Counted from the first letter of the stretch, positions 10,456-19,030 are shown. The stretch is 64,000 bases of DNA from Acidipila rosea (GCF_004339725.1 NZ_SMGK01000001.1:496001-560000); one strand, 5' to 3'. Program-made: numbers and translations. Notes: a model not told the origin generated them from the letters alone.

Positions 10456-11265
10456 TCAGCAACTTGGGGGCTGAATCGATTTGATAAATGCACGGTCTGC
10501 CGGGCTGAGTACTGCTTTCTCAAGCAGATCCGGCCTGTTGTGAAGCGTTTTTTCCAATGCGCGTTCCCGCCTCCAGCGGCGGATTTTTTCGTGGTCACCC
10601 CCAGCGAGCACCTCCGGCACCGAAAGCCCACCAAACTCCTGTGGGCGCGTGTAATGGGGATAATCGAGGAGGCCACCGGAGCCGTAGGTTGAGCGAGGCG
10701 TCCCGTTAGAGGTGGGGCCTGTGTCGGCATTCCCAAAGCTCTCGTATTCACTTGATGCTTCATTGCCCAGAACTCCCGGAATAAGCCTTGAAACAGCATC
10801 TACGATCACTGCTGCGCCGAGCTCGCCGCCCGAAAGTACATAGTCCCCAATGGAGAGTTCACAATCCGCGATGAGCTCGGAGACGCGTTCGTCGACGCCC
10901 TCGTAGCGTCCACAGATAAGAACGATTCTTTCAAGCAGCGTCAACTGGCGAGCTGTTGCCTGGGTAAAGCTTGCGCCCTGAGCTGAAAGCAGGACGACGG
11001 ACTCGCGCTGTAGGTTGCGCTCAGCCTTTGGAGCTACGCCTAGAGACTCGACGGCAGCCGCAATGGGCTCGGGCTTGAGAACCATGCCCTCGCCGCCGCC
11101 AAAGGGCCTGTCATCGACTGTACGGTGCCTGTCGTGTGTAAAGGAGCGAAGATCGTGGACGCGAACCTCGACCATGCTGGCGCTGATGGCGCGGCGGAGA
11201 ACGCCGTGCTGCAGAAACCCTTCAAAGAAGCCAGGGAAGATGCTGATGATGTCGAACCGGATCAT
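10456..11265 (-). CDS. trmD: tRNA (guanine-N1)-methyltransferase
   Basis: About 269 residues, SPOUT class. The trefoil-knot S-adenosylmethionine site is visible as LICGRYEGVDERV and LSIGDYVLSGGELGA, with PFGGGEGMVLKPEPI upstream. The enzyme methylates G37 next to the anticodon and prevents +1 frameshifting. I prefer ATG at 11265, with AAGGTG just ahead, over a GTG two codons upstream. The gene starts about 15 bases after rimM, so translation is probably coupled. Confidence 0.96.
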   Translation of the reverse strand: MIRFDIISIFPGFFEGFLQHGVLRRAISASMVEVRVHDLRSFTHDRHRTVDDRPFGGGEGMVLKPEPIAAAVESLGVAPKAERNLQRESVVLLSAQGASFTQATARQLTLLERIVLICGRYEGVDERVSELIADCELSIGDYVLSGGELGAAVIVDAVSRLIPGVLGNEASSEYESFGNADTGPTSNGTPRSTYGSGGLLDYPHYTRPQEFGGLSVPEVLAGGDHEKIRRWRRERALEKTLHNRPDLLEKAVLSPADRAFIKSIQPPSC

Positions 11266-11280
11266 GGTCACCTTGGTTAT

Positions 11281-11877
11281 TCAGTCCGGCTCATTTGCGG
11301 TGAGCAGCCGTCGTTCTTCTTCACTCATGGGTGCGTTGATCTGGAGCAGCCCCGCAGGCAGCTCCATTTCGATAACGCGCTCCTCCAGGCTTATGCGGCG
11401 TAGATAGGATTTTGCCAAGGGGATCAGCAGTTCTTCACCGCCTGACAGCGGACGAACCGTAAGCAGCGGAACGCCGGCTCCTGTGCTGCTATCCACTCCT
11501 GTTACAAGGCCAATCTCCCGCCGCTCTTCCGACAAGTCAAAGACCTGACAGCCCTGAAGGTCACTTACGTAATAGCTGTCTTCATCGAGCGGCGCGCGAT
11601 CCTCCGGGCGAATGACTACATCAAACCCGCGCAGCATGTCCGCATCGGAAATGCTGTCCACCCCTGAAAACTTGAGCACAACCCGCCCTTTGTGCAGCCA
11701 GAAGTCGTCTAGACCGACTTCTCTGGCGGGAGAGCCATTCTTGATCAGATGTAAGATCTTGCGGTCCGCAAAGAGATCCGGAAAATCGGTCAAGATTTCA
11801 GCCAGTACCTCGCCGTGCCGTCCCTGGGGACGGACAATGCAAGCTATGGTGACCCATTCATCACCACCGACGGTCAA
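11281..11877 (-). CDS. rimM: 16S rRNA processing protein RimM
   Basis: 198 residues. The N-terminal RimM barrel begins VTIACIVRPQGRHGEVLAEI, close to the family pattern of Gly-Ile-x3-hydrophobic-Gly. The C-terminal PRC-barrel part holds YYVSDLQGCQVFD and LIPLAKSYLRRISLEERVIEMELPAGLL in segments. RimM helps mature the 30S head around S19. The start is TTG at 11877, with GGAG about 7 bases ahead; no in-frame ATG fits better. It lies 15 bases after khpA in the ribosomal operon. The barrel-opening motif is somewhat divergent (IACIVRPQGRHGE), so detection by short motif search could fail. Confidence 0.92.
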   Translation of the reverse strand: MTVGGDEWVTIACIVRPQGRHGEVLAEILTDFPDLFADRKILHLIKNGSPAREVGLDDFWLHKGRVVLKFSGVDSISDADMLRGFDVVIRPEDRAPLDEDSYYVSDLQGCQVFDLSEERREIGLVTGVDSSTGAGVPLLTVRPLSGGEELLIPLAKSYLRRISLEERVIEMELPAGLLQINAPMSEEERRLLTANEPD

Positions 11878-11892
11878 AATTTACTCCGATAC

Positions 11893-12183
11893 CTACTCGC
11901 TGTGTTCTTGGCCATGCGAATTGTTCTCTTCGAGAATATCGAGCGTGTAGCGATGATGATGCTTCATGCTGACAGCTCCAAGAATCGTTCGCATTGAGCG
12001 GGCTGTACGACCCTGTTTGCCGATGACCTTGCCAACGTCTGTAGGTGCAACGCGCAGACGCAAGACAGTGCTTTCATCGCGTTCAACAGCATCCACCTGA
12101 ACCGCGTCTGGGGCATCCACCAGGGCGCGAGCGATTTCCGTTACTAATTCCTGCATGTTGTCTTGCTTCTGTTCCAGCGTCAT
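11893..12183 (-). CDS. khpA: KH-domain RNA-binding protein KhpA
   Basis: 96 residues with a single KH domain. The GxxG loop is inside VGKVIGKQGRTARSMRTIL. KhpA (YlqC) pairs with the Jag-like KhpB in many bacteria, binds RNA and affects cell-envelope growth. Its place between rpsP and rimM is the classical one. A strong AAGGGGGG lies about 8 bases before ATG 12183. The C-terminal tail, about 20 residues with a His triplet and acidic residues, is longer than in the shortest family members. Confidence 0.93.
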   Translation of the reverse strand: MTLEQKQDNMQELVTEIARALVDAPDAVQVDAVERDESTVLRLRVAPTDVGKVIGKQGRTARSMRTILGAVSMKHHHRYTLDILEENNSHGQEHSE

Positions 12184-12336
12184 GTTGTGGGCCCCCCTTG
12201 CGAGAGCATAATTTGCTCTTTGGGCTGGCCAATACTAACAGCTCGCTGGACTAAAACGGTAGTATATAAAGAATAACCTTTATATGGTTACCTGAGGGTT
12301 GTTACCTTTGCGCGGCCACCTCATTGCCAGGTTATT

Positions 12337-12364
12337 CCCATGTCCCGGAGACTCGAGACATGGG
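12337..12364 (-). promoter_or_regulatory. Hairpin in the rpsP-khpA gap
   Basis: Arms CCCATGTC (12337-12344) and GACATGGG (12357-12364) form an 8-bp stem with a 12-base loop, 13 bases after the rpsP stop on the minus strand. No U-run follows. It sits in the only long gap (about 195 bases) of the operon and could reduce read-through from rpsP into khpA-rplS or mark a processing site. Confidence 0.4.
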
Positions 12365-12377
12365 CTCAGAACCCGCT

Positions 12378-12620
12378 TCAGGCCGCTGCTGGTACGCTCA
12401 GCTTGCTTACGAGCTTTTGAACGCGCTCGGAGAACTGGGCACCCTTGCTGATCCAGTAGTCGATGCGGTCCCGCTTGACGTCAACCGTAGCAGGGTTGGT
12501 GCGGGGGTTATAGGTGCCGACAATCTCGATTGATCTACCGTTACGTGCCCGATCCTTTTCGATGACAACAATGCGGTAGTAAGGTTGCTTGCGAGCGCCG
12601 AAACGCGCCAGGCGAATCAT
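12378..12620 (-). CDS. rpsP: 30S ribosomal protein S16
   Basis: 80 residues. The family start MIRLARFGARKQPYYRIVV is unmistakable, followed by RNGRSIEIVGTYNPR and DRIDYWISKGAQ. S16 is an early assembly protein of the 30S platform. I give the ATG at 12620. An in-frame GTG at 12626 or TTG at 12623 sits at better distance from AAAGGA, so the protein may carry one or two extra residues. The 51 codons upstream of this point are leader sequence, not S16. Confidence 0.95.
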   Translation of the reverse strand: MIRLARFGARKQPYYRIVVIEKDRARNGRSIEIVGTYNPRTNPATVDVKRDRIDYWISKGAQFSERVQKLVSKLSVPAAA

Positions 12621-12739
12621 CAACACAGTGCTTGATCCTTTCAAAGACAGCTTCTTGGAAAATTGCGGGTGGAGGCGGGTTCCATCAATAGCACTCGAGC
12701 GTTGTACTGCCCGGTAAACGCAGCTCATCCCAGCTTTTG

Positions 12740-12748
12740 AGTATAACA
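12740..12748 (-). promoter_or_regulatory. Candidate extended -10 promoter for the rpsP operon
   Basis: On the minus strand the sequence TGTTATACT matches an extended -10 element (TG, one base, TATACT). No good -35 is seen at the right spacing, which extended -10 promoters tolerate. It would give a transcript start near 12733 and a leader of about 110 bases before rpsP. Confidence 0.4.
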
Positions 12749-12808
12749 GGCGCCTAATCCGAGGAGAAGGCAAGTTATATGAGGGCCCCGGTCCTGGAGG
12801 GGAGTGCT

Positions 12809-12824
12809 CCCGGCTTAAGCCGGG
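12809..12824 (-). terminator. Perfect 16-bp palindrome after the STN-like gene
   Basis: CCCGGCTTAAGCCGGG is a complete palindrome starting 14 bases after the stop of the upstream minus-strand gene. The loop would be only the central TTAA and no U-run follows, so it is either a weak terminator or a protein-binding palindrome. Confidence 0.4.
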
Positions 12825-12837
12825 TGGATAAGCGAAA

Positions 12838-13581
12838 CTACTGGGGATTCTGCTGCTGTTGTTGTTGGTCGTGCATTCGCTGCAATTCCTGCAAGAGTTG
12901 CTGCGGCGTCTTCACTCCGTCCTGTGCCGGCGCCTGAGGTGGAGGCGCCTGGCTAGCCGGCGTGATGACTTGAGGGGGCATTGGCTCGGCGGGAGGAATT
13001 TGACCATCATCCGCACCGGAATCATTATCGTCGGCACTGCTCTCCTGTACAGATGCCTGGGGAGGAGGGACGGACTCCTGCCCGCGAGTGCTCAACTCCA
13101 GGCGTCGGGGTACGCCATGTGCGGTTGCTCCAACCATAACCACGTTGTAGCCAGAGCCTTCGAGCAATGAGAGGATGACTTCACGCGGAGCCCCGGGCCC
13201 ATAGGTGCCAAAAATTCGCTGATCCTTTGAGGAGCCTTCAATCTTCATGCCCGATTGGGTGGCGATCTGCTGAAGAATGGAGAGAAGACTCGAGTTGTTT
13301 GCGTCAACGGCGAGCCTACCCTCCGAAAAAGAGATTTTGGCGGGACTGGATGCCTGGTCAAGCAGCGAGGGTGGAGTCCGCTGCAATCCACTACCATATG
13401 AGTTGGCCGGGTTTGCCGTAGTTGCGGCTGATGTCTTGGGCGGCGGTGGCGTCGCTTGCTGTTGCTTCTGAATCGCGGGCGGATAGGTGCCAATAGGTGC
13501 AATGACTTGAGCGCCGCACACGATAGATGGTGCGAGCGCCATCAGGGCAGCCATCCTCAATCTGTTTCGCATCATCATCAC
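12838..13581 (-). CDS. Secreted proline-rich protein with STN-like domain
   Basis: 247 residues. A signal peptide (hydrophobic stretch with LMALAPSIVCGA) is followed by a Pro/Ala/Thr-rich linker. The central block of about 75 residues (from ISFSEGRLAVDANNSSLL to YNVVMVGA) has the alternating pattern of the STN domain found at the N-terminus of secretins and TonB receptors. The C-terminal 90 residues are Pro/Gln-rich and end in a run of Gln. No pore or barrel domain follows. Function unknown; a periplasmic adaptor is possible. The start has four ATG codons in a row, so the exact first residue is unsure. Confidence 0.6.
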   Translation of the reverse strand: MMMMRNRLRMAALMALAPSIVCGAQVIAPIGTYPPAIQKQQQATPPPPKTSAATTANPANSYGSGLQRTPPSLLDQASSPAKISFSEGRLAVDANNSSLLSILQQIATQSGMKIEGSSKDQRIFGTYGPGAPREVILSLLEGSGYNVVMVGATAHGVPRRLELSTRGQESVPPPQASVQESSADDNDSGADDGQIPPAEPMPPQVITPASQAPPPQAPAQDGVKTPQQLLQELQRMHDQQQQQQNPQ

Positions 13582-13636
13582 GCCTGTGTACTAGACTAGC
13601 AGTGGTTCAGGTTCGCTCACGAAATTTCTAAAATTT

Positions 13637-14641
13637 ATGAAGAGTTGGCGCAAACACCTTCTAAGACTTCTTCCGGCGCTGCTTGTCGTGGCTTCTGCGC
13701 CACGCTGTCTGGCTGTCTCATGTACTACGCAGGCGCAGATGAGCGAGGCGCAACGGACGATCTATGTGCAGACGGTGAAGGTATTGGCGACCGATATTTC
13801 CAATGGCGATGCTCAGGCTGTCAAGGCAACGACAATCTCCAGTGTCGCGGCAGATTTCGGGGGCATCGCGAGTACGATACAAAGTGCTTCGCCGCTGATG
13901 AAGAATGCCTCAGTAACGATCGACTCCCTCTATGCGTTGAATGCGACCGATCTGAAGACCGCGCAGCAGGCAGATTTTTTCTGCAGTGGATCTACTTCAA
14001 GACTGCTGGTAACACTGACAATCCCAAACCTGCCGCCGGGCAGGTATGTCGTGGCAATAGTGCATGCAACTGGCGTGGCTCAGCCTCAGCAGATGGCGAT
14101 CGTGCTTCAGAATGATCCTCCTGCGAGTGCAGGCTGGAAACTGGCCGGACTTTTTGTGCGTCCCATGTCTTCCGCGGGCCATGACGGGCTTTGGTATTGG
14201 ACCGAGGCGCGTAAATACGCCGATCGCAAACTAAACTGGAACGCCTTTTTCTATTATCAGACCGCTGAATATCTGCTCAGACCGGTGGATTTCCTCTCAA
14301 GCCCCAATCTGGAAAAGCTGCAGAAAGAGGCTACCTCGATTCAGCCTGAAGGGATCCCGGGAGCGCAGCCGATGCAACTTACCACAGCGGGCAAGACCTT
14401 CTATATCAATAATATCCACACAGATGGCTCGTTGGGAGGGCTTGATCTGGTGATTAATTATCAGACGAGTAGCGTTGCAAATCCGGTTGCGGTACGGGCG
14501 GAAATCATAGAGTTGATGAAAGGGATACTGGATCAGCATCCCGAGCTGCGCCTGGCATTTCACGGACTTTGGGTATACGCGAATGCACCTGGGCAGCAGC
14601 GTTTTGCCATCGAATTGCCTATGAATCAAATAGCACTTTGA
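13637..14641 (+). CDS. Secreted protein of unknown function
   Basis: 334 residues. A signal peptide is clear (KHLLRLLPALLVVASAP, cleavage near CLA-VS). The mature N-terminus begins SCTTQAQMSEAQR, then an alternating region and LPPGRYVVAIVHATG, followed by WKLAGLFVRPMSSAGHDGLWYW and KLNWNAFFYYQTAEYLL. The aromatic-rich middle and helical C-terminus resemble no family I can name; I believe it is a conserved acidobacterial exported protein, but that is memory rather than evidence. It is divergent from the STN-like gene with 55 bases between them, so the two may share control. No clear Shine-Dalgarno. Confidence 0.6.
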   Translation: MKSWRKHLLRLLPALLVVASAPRCLAVSCTTQAQMSEAQRTIYVQTVKVLATDISNGDAQAVKATTISSVAADFGGIASTIQSASPLMKNASVTIDSLYALNATDLKTAQQADFFCSGSTSRLLVTLTIPNLPPGRYVVAIVHATGVAQPQQMAIVLQNDPPASAGWKLAGLFVRPMSSAGHDGLWYWTEARKYADRKLNWNAFFYYQTAEYLLRPVDFLSSPNLEKLQKEATSIQPEGIPGAQPMQLTTAGKTFYINNIHTDGSLGGLDLVINYQTSSVANPVAVRAEIIELMKGILDQHPELRLAFHGLWVYANAPGQQRFAIELPMNQIAL

Positions 14642-14693
14642 TCAATCGGATCCGGACGGTCAGATCCTAGCAAGGCCATACATAAAGGAAAAC

Positions 14694-15344
14694 ATGCCAA
14701 ACCTGATAGAGAAGAATCTTTCGCAGGCGATCATGCAACGCCGAGCTACTCCCAGTTTTGACGGGGCGGCAATACCGGATGGAGCGCTAGAAAAAATCCT
14801 AAACGCAGGACTGAATGCGCCGAGTGGCTACAACTTGCAACCGTGGAGATTTGTTGTAGTTCGCTCAGCAGAGCAGAAGCGGCGATTGCGTGCAGCCTGC
14901 TACAACCAGGCAAAGGTCGAAGAAGCCTCGGTTATGGTAGTCGCCTGTGGGGATGCAGATGGCTGGCGTAAAGGCGACCTGGAAGAGATGTTGGAGCTGG
15001 GCCGGGAAGGCGGCATGCCCGAAAACTATGCCGAGCAGGCGAAGGTTAATATCCCTAACTACCTGTCCAACCATCCTAATCTGCCCATGTGGCTGAACAG
15101 ACAGGTGATGATCGCTTTCACCACGATGATGCTAATGGCTGAAGTGTTGGGTTACGATACTGCTCCAATGGAAGGTTTCGAGGCGGATAAGGTAAGCGAG
15201 GTTCTAAAATTGCCGCTTAGCTACCATGTGGTTGCGCTGCTGGGCATCGGACATCTGAAGGGAAGCGACAAGTTTTATGGTGGTCGTTTCAGCACCGCGC
15301 GGATGGTCTTTGACGAAGAGTACGGCAGGCCGCTAAAGCTGTGA
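14694..15344 (+). CDS. Nitroreductase-family flavoprotein
   Basis: 216 residues. The family start IMQRRATPSFDGAAIPDGALE, shortened here, and APSGYNLQPWRFVVVRS mark the FMN-binding nitroreductase fold; the C-terminal VVALLGIGHLKG closes the FMN site. Enzymes of this type reduce nitro groups, quinones or enals with NAD(P)H as dimers. AAAGGA precedes the ATG. The stop overlaps the GTG of the NUDIX gene (GTGA), so both are translationally coupled, and a hydrolase follows. Substrate unknown. Confidence 0.88.
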   Translation: MPNLIEKNLSQAIMQRRATPSFDGAAIPDGALEKILNAGLNAPSGYNLQPWRFVVVRSAEQKRRLRAACYNQAKVEEASVMVVACGDADGWRKGDLEEMLELGREGGMPENYAEQAKVNIPNYLSNHPNLPMWLNRQVMIAFTTMMLMAEVLGYDTAPMEGFEADKVSEVLKLPLSYHVVALLGIGHLKGSDKFYGGRFSTARMVFDEEYGRPLKL

Positions 15345-15787
15345 GAAGAGAATATCCCGATGCGCCGAGGGTAGGAGTGGCCGCGGCGGTGATCCGCGGA
15401 GAGGAAGTGTTACTGGTACGGCGCGGACAAGAGCCTCTGAAGGGCCACTGGTCGCTGCCCGGAGGACTGCTCGAAGTAGGTGAAACCCTTCGAGACGGTG
15501 TTTGCCGGGAAGTATTGGAAGAGACCGGTCTCACGATTGAACCTCTTGAGATTCTGGAGGTCGCCGAGCGCATCGCACATGATGAGAAGGGACTGGTTCG
15601 TTTTCATTATGTGCTGGTCGAATTTTTATGTCATGAAACGGGAGGCCTTCTTCAGGCCGCAACCGATGCTGATGAGGTTCTCTGGACAACGCGATCGGAG
15701 CTGATCTCGAATAACATCTATAACTGTGAGCCAGCGCTGGTGGCGGTAATCGAGAAGGGGTTCAAGCAAGATAGAAATAGAAGTTGA
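15341..15787 (+). CDS. NUDIX hydrolase
   Basis: 148 residues with a complete Nudix box: GGLLEVGETL then CREVLEETGL (G-x5-E-x7-RE-hydrophobic-x-EE-x-G). The N-terminus VAAAVIRGEEVLLVRRGQEP resembles ADP-ribose or nucleotide-sugar pyrophosphatases. It cleaves a nucleoside diphosphate linked to another moiety. The GTG start overlaps the previous stop, and its own TGA overlaps the ATG of the next gene, so three genes are tightly coupled. NAD(P)-derived substrates would suit the neighbouring nitroreductase, but that is inference. Confidence 0.92.
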   Translation: MRREYPDAPRVGVAAAVIRGEEVLLVRRGQEPLKGHWSLPGGLLEVGETLRDGVCREVLEETGLTIEPLEILEVAERIAHDEKGLVRFHYVLVEFLCHETGGLLQAATDADEVLWTTRSELISNNIYNCEPALVAVIEKGFKQDRNRS

Positions 15788-16782
15788 TGAATACTACGCA
15801 AACAACCCCTCGTGAATCCCAGCACTCCGTCTGGTATACCTACCGTAATTTCGTTCTCGCGATGGCGGTGCTTGGTCTCCTCCTTACCGTTTTTGCCTTC
15901 CTTCGTCCGATGGAGTTGGTCGGGAGCGCAGTACGTCTGCGGCTGCTGATAAGTGGAATGCATAGCCGCTATGTGACGATTGGCGGAGAGCAAATTCACT
16001 ATTATGTGGGTGGTCCTACGGGGGCTGCACCTGTACTGCTCGTGCATGGACTGGGAGCGAAGTCAGAGGACTGGGCCGTATTGATGCCGCAGTTGTTGCG
16101 CGCAGGCTATCACGTCTACGCCATAGACTTGCTGGGCTATGGGCAGTCAGCCAAGCCGCGCAATGCAAGCTATTCGATTGCGCAGGAGGCAGGCATCGTC
16201 GAAGAGTTTATTGCCAGCCAGAACCTCAGCAATATCAATCTGGCAGGCTGGTCAATGGGCGGGTGGGTAGCGACGCGAGTGGCGCTCGATAAACCTGCCG
16301 TTGTGCGCCGCCTGGTGCTCTACGATAGCGCAGGGATTGTCTTTTATGTTCCATTCGGGCCAGAGGTATTTCTGCCTCATACGCCAGAAGAAGTAGCAAA
16401 GCTCGAGAACCTGCTGCTGCCTTCTCGAGGGCCTGCGATGCCTTCGTTTGTTGTGCGAGATTTTCTTCGACGCCAAAGGCAGGTAGGCTGGGTGATTAAG
16501 CGCAGCGTCGACTCAATGCTTGCTGGTCACGATATTCTAGATGGCAAGCTGGGGGCTCTCAAGATGCCGGTGCTGATCGTATGGGGAAAGCAAGATCGCC
16601 TGATTCCGCTTTCCGTAGGCTTCGATCTGCATGCGCAAATACCGCAATCAGTGCTGGAAGTCTATGATGGATGCGGGCATCTGGCTCCCGCGCAGTGCGT
16701 AGATCGGGTCGCGCCGAGGACCATTTCGTTCCTGAAAGCTGAACCGCCTATGGCTCCCCAGGTGGTTAATGTGGCGCGATAG
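15787..16782 (+). CDS. Membrane-anchored alpha/beta hydrolase
   Basis: 331 residues. A single hydrophobic segment at about residues 24-40 (FVLAMAVLGLLLTVFAFL) would anchor it in the membrane. The hydrolase core shows LLVHGLGAKSEDW (oxyanion loop), the nucleophile elbow GWSMGG, the acid in VWGKQDRLIP and the His in GCGHLAP. Substrate unknown; family includes esterases, lipases and haloperoxidase-like enzymes. I chose ATG 15787, which overlaps the previous TGA (TGATG), over the TTG one codon earlier. The stop abuts the stop of ubiX on the other strand with no base between them. Confidence 0.88.
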   Translation: MNTTQTTPRESQHSVWYTYRNFVLAMAVLGLLLTVFAFLRPMELVGSAVRLRLLISGMHSRYVTIGGEQIHYYVGGPTGAAPVLLVHGLGAKSEDWAVLMPQLLRAGYHVYAIDLLGYGQSAKPRNASYSIAQEAGIVEEFIASQNLSNINLAGWSMGGWVATRVALDKPAVVRRLVLYDSAGIVFYVPFGPEVFLPHTPEEVAKLENLLLPSRGPAMPSFVVRDFLRRQRQVGWVIKRSVDSMLAGHDILDGKLGALKMPVLIVWGKQDRLIPLSVGFDLHAQIPQSVLEVYDGCGHLAPAQCVDRVAPRTISFLKAEPPMAPQVVNVAR

Positions 16783-17373
16783 CTACTCGCCGGCTTTCCA
16801 GACATAGGCGTCTTCTTGAGGAAGTCCTATGTGCGCGAGCACACGGCAGACAAACTGATGTGCCATCTGTGTCGAGTCCACAGGGCGATCGTAAAAGGAC
16901 GGAATCACTGGAAAGATAGTTGCACCCGCTTCTGCGGCGCTCATCATGTTGCGCAGGTGGATTTTATTCAGTGGTGTTTCACGTGCGCAGAGTATCAGTT
17001 GGCGGCGTTCCTTCAAGCAGACATCAGCAGCCCGCTCGATCAGGTTCCGGGCGAGACCATTGGCTATGCCTGCCAGTGTGCCCATACTGCATGGCAGCAC
17101 GATCATCCCGGCACTCGGATAACTACCGCTCGCGATGCTGGCTCCGATGTCGCTCTCTGCATGCTGCTGGACCTTTTGGGGAGAAGCGCCCAGAAGTTTC
17201 TCAGCCAGTCCATTACGCCCGCTTAGACGCAACTCTTCTGCGAGCACCCTCAGCGAATTTTCAGATGGAACAAAATCGATATGGGAGACGCGAACGTCGG
17301 CTTCGAGTGCAGCAAGCATCTGCTGCCCGAAGACGGCGCCGCTCGCGCCCGTCATTGCCAGTGTAATGTTCAC
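16783..17373 (-). CDS. ubiX: Flavin prenyltransferase UbiX
   Basis: 196 residues. The flavin site TGASG is at the N-terminus, with PCSMGTLAGIANGLARNLIER and RETPLNKIHLRNM following, all hallmarks of UbiX/Pad1. It makes prenylated FMN, the cofactor of UbiD-type decarboxylases in quinone or aromatic-acid metabolism; no ubiD is in the window. The GTG start overlaps the TGA of purB (GTGA), so it is coupled to that gene although the pathways differ. Confidence 0.95.
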   Translation of the reverse strand: MNITLAMTGASGAVFGQQMLAALEADVRVSHIDFVPSENSLRVLAEELRLSGRNGLAEKLLGASPQKVQQHAESDIGASIASGSYPSAGMIVLPCSMGTLAGIANGLARNLIERAADVCLKERRQLILCARETPLNKIHLRNMMSAAEAGATIFPVIPSFYDRPVDSTQMAHQFVCRVLAHIGLPQEDAYVWKAGE

Positions 17374-18668
17374 GCCTTGGCCAACACGCGGTCAAAGATC
17401 GCGTCCACGTTCGTGAGTTGGCGTTCCAGGTCGAAGGTGCGGGAAAGCTGCTCCTGGCTGAGTTTCGCTGTTATCTCTGGGTTAGCCGCAACCAGGTCGC
17501 GGAAGATAAGGTCTTCGCGCCAGGCACGCATGGCGTGCGACTGTACCAATCTGTAGGCATCTTCGCGCAGCATGCCTGCTTCGGCAAGATCGAGGAGCAG
17601 TTGTCCGGAGAAAATGAGACCTCCAGTGCTTTCGAGGTTCTTCTTCATGCGTGCGGGGTAGACAAGCAGCTTTTCGATCAGGTTGGTGGTTTTCGCGAGC
17701 AGGTAGTCGGTGAGGATCGTTGAATCGGGAAAGATGACGCGTTCCACCGAGGAATGGGAGATATCACGCTCATGCCAGAGCGGAATATTCTCATAGGCTG
17801 CCTGCGCATTTGAGCGAACAATGCGTGCAAGGCCGCTGATCTGCTCGCAGGTAATGGGATTGCGCTTGTGCGGCATAGCAGATGATCCCTTCTGCTTCTC
17901 GGAAAAGAATTCTTCTGCTTCCCGCACTTCCGTGCGTTGAAGGTGACGAATTTCAGTTGCGATTTTGTCGAGGGTCGAGGTAAGAATCGCGAGGGTTGAG
18001 ATGTACTGCGCATGACGATCGCGCTGGATGACCTGAGTCGCTACCGGAGCAGGCTGAAGACCGAGCCTGGCGCAGATGCGCTCCTCGTGGGAAGGCTTGA
18101 GATGGCCGAAGGTGCCGACAGCGCCAGAGAGTTTGCCAACCCGCATCTGTTCAGCAGCATCGTCGAAGCGCTCCAGATTACGGCGCATTTCCGCATACCA
18201 GTTGAGAAGCTTAAGACCGAAGGTGGTCGGCTCTGCATGAACGCCGTGCGTGCGCCCTATGGTCGGTGTGTGTTTGAACTCGAGTGCCCGGACTTTAAGC
18301 GACTCGAGCAAGGAGAGAATGCCTTCCCGCAGGATTGCGGAAGCGGCTTTGACCTGCAAGGCCAGCGCTGTATCGACAACATCGTTGGAGGTGAGGCCGT
18401 AGTGGAACCAGCGGGATTCCGGGCCGACCTTTTCGGCGACGGCCGTAGTGAAAGCGATAACGTCGTGCTTTACCTCGGCTTCAATCTGCTGAATTCGTTC
18501 GAGGTCGAAGCCACCGCGCTCGCGGATGGCTTTGGCTGCTTCAGCGGGCACGATGCCGTCTTCAGCAAGGGTTTCGCTTGCTGCTGTTTCGACTGCAAGC
18601 CAGTTGCGGTATTTGCTTTCGTCACTCCAGATGCTGCCCATTTGAGGGCGTGTATAGCGCGCGATCAA
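17370..18668 (-). CDS. purB: Adenylosuccinate lyase
   Basis: 432 residues. The fumarase/aspartase superfamily signature SSAMPHKRNP is present, with GRTHGVHAEPTTFG and YGLTSNDVVDTALA upstream, as in PurB. The enzyme removes fumarate from SAICAR and adenylosuccinate in purine synthesis. The start is TTG at 18668 with AGGAG about 8 bases ahead; the first residues IARYTRPQMGSIWSDESKY match the family start. It leads a two-gene unit with ubiX. Confidence 0.96.
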   Translation of the reverse strand: MIARYTRPQMGSIWSDESKYRNWLAVETAASETLAEDGIVPAEAAKAIRERGGFDLERIQQIEAEVKHDVIAFTTAVAEKVGPESRWFHYGLTSNDVVDTALALQVKAASAILREGILSLLESLKVRALEFKHTPTIGRTHGVHAEPTTFGLKLLNWYAEMRRNLERFDDAAEQMRVGKLSGAVGTFGHLKPSHEERICARLGLQPAPVATQVIQRDRHAQYISTLAILTSTLDKIATEIRHLQRTEVREAEEFFSEKQKGSSAMPHKRNPITCEQISGLARIVRSNAQAAYENIPLWHERDISHSSVERVIFPDSTILTDYLLAKTTNLIEKLLVYPARMKKNLESTGGLIFSGQLLLDLAEAGMLREDAYRLVQSHAMRAWREDLIFRDLVAANPEITAKLSQEQLSRTFDLERQLTNVDAIFDRVLAKA

Positions 18669-18753
18669 TCAATCACTCCTGTGGAACTTCTCATTCTATC
18701 GTCTGCGCATCTAAAAGAATGGTACGGTTGTTGTCGGAATGAGAAAGGGAACC

Positions 18754-19008
18754 ATGGAAGAAGTGGTTACAGTAGCAAGCTATACAGAGCCGCTCGAAGC
18801 CGAAATGGCGAAGTTACGCCTCGAGTCAGCGGGCATCAACGTCTTTTTAGCAGGTGAAAACGCACGCATTATGGAGCCTGGACTTGGGCCGCTACGGCTA
18901 CAAGTGGCTGCTGCGGACGAAGTTGATGCAAGGTCTATTTTGAGTGATCCGGGAGCGGATCTCGGACCCGAGGCTCAGGAGCCGGCAGCAGACCCGAATA
19001 TTTCCTAA
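18754..19008 (+). CDS. DUF2007-family small protein
   Basis: 84 residues. The pattern VTVASYTEPLEAEMAKLRLESAGINVFLAGEN followed by a strand ending LRLQVAAADEVDARSIL is that of DUF2007 (putative signal-transducing protein), a ferredoxin-like fold seen as single small proteins or fused to membrane proteins. Its role is not known. I chose ATG 18754, with AAAGGGA just ahead, over an ATG five codons upstream. It stands alone between purB (divergent) and the glutaredoxin (convergent). Confidence 0.75.
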   Translation: MEEVVTVASYTEPLEAEMAKLRLESAGINVFLAGENARIMEPGLGPLRLQVAAADEVDARSILSDPGADLGPEAQEPAADPNIS

Positions 19009-19030
19009 AAAAACTCATTAAGTAGAATGC

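Noticed and set aside
12621..12773. Upstream extension of rpsP by 51 codons
   Set aside because: S16 begins at IRLARFGARKQP; the extension covers the likely promoter and leader.
18012..18857. Plus-strand open frame of 281 codons
   Set aside because: Mostly antisense to purB; its last part runs into the DUF2007 gene in another frame. No family pattern.
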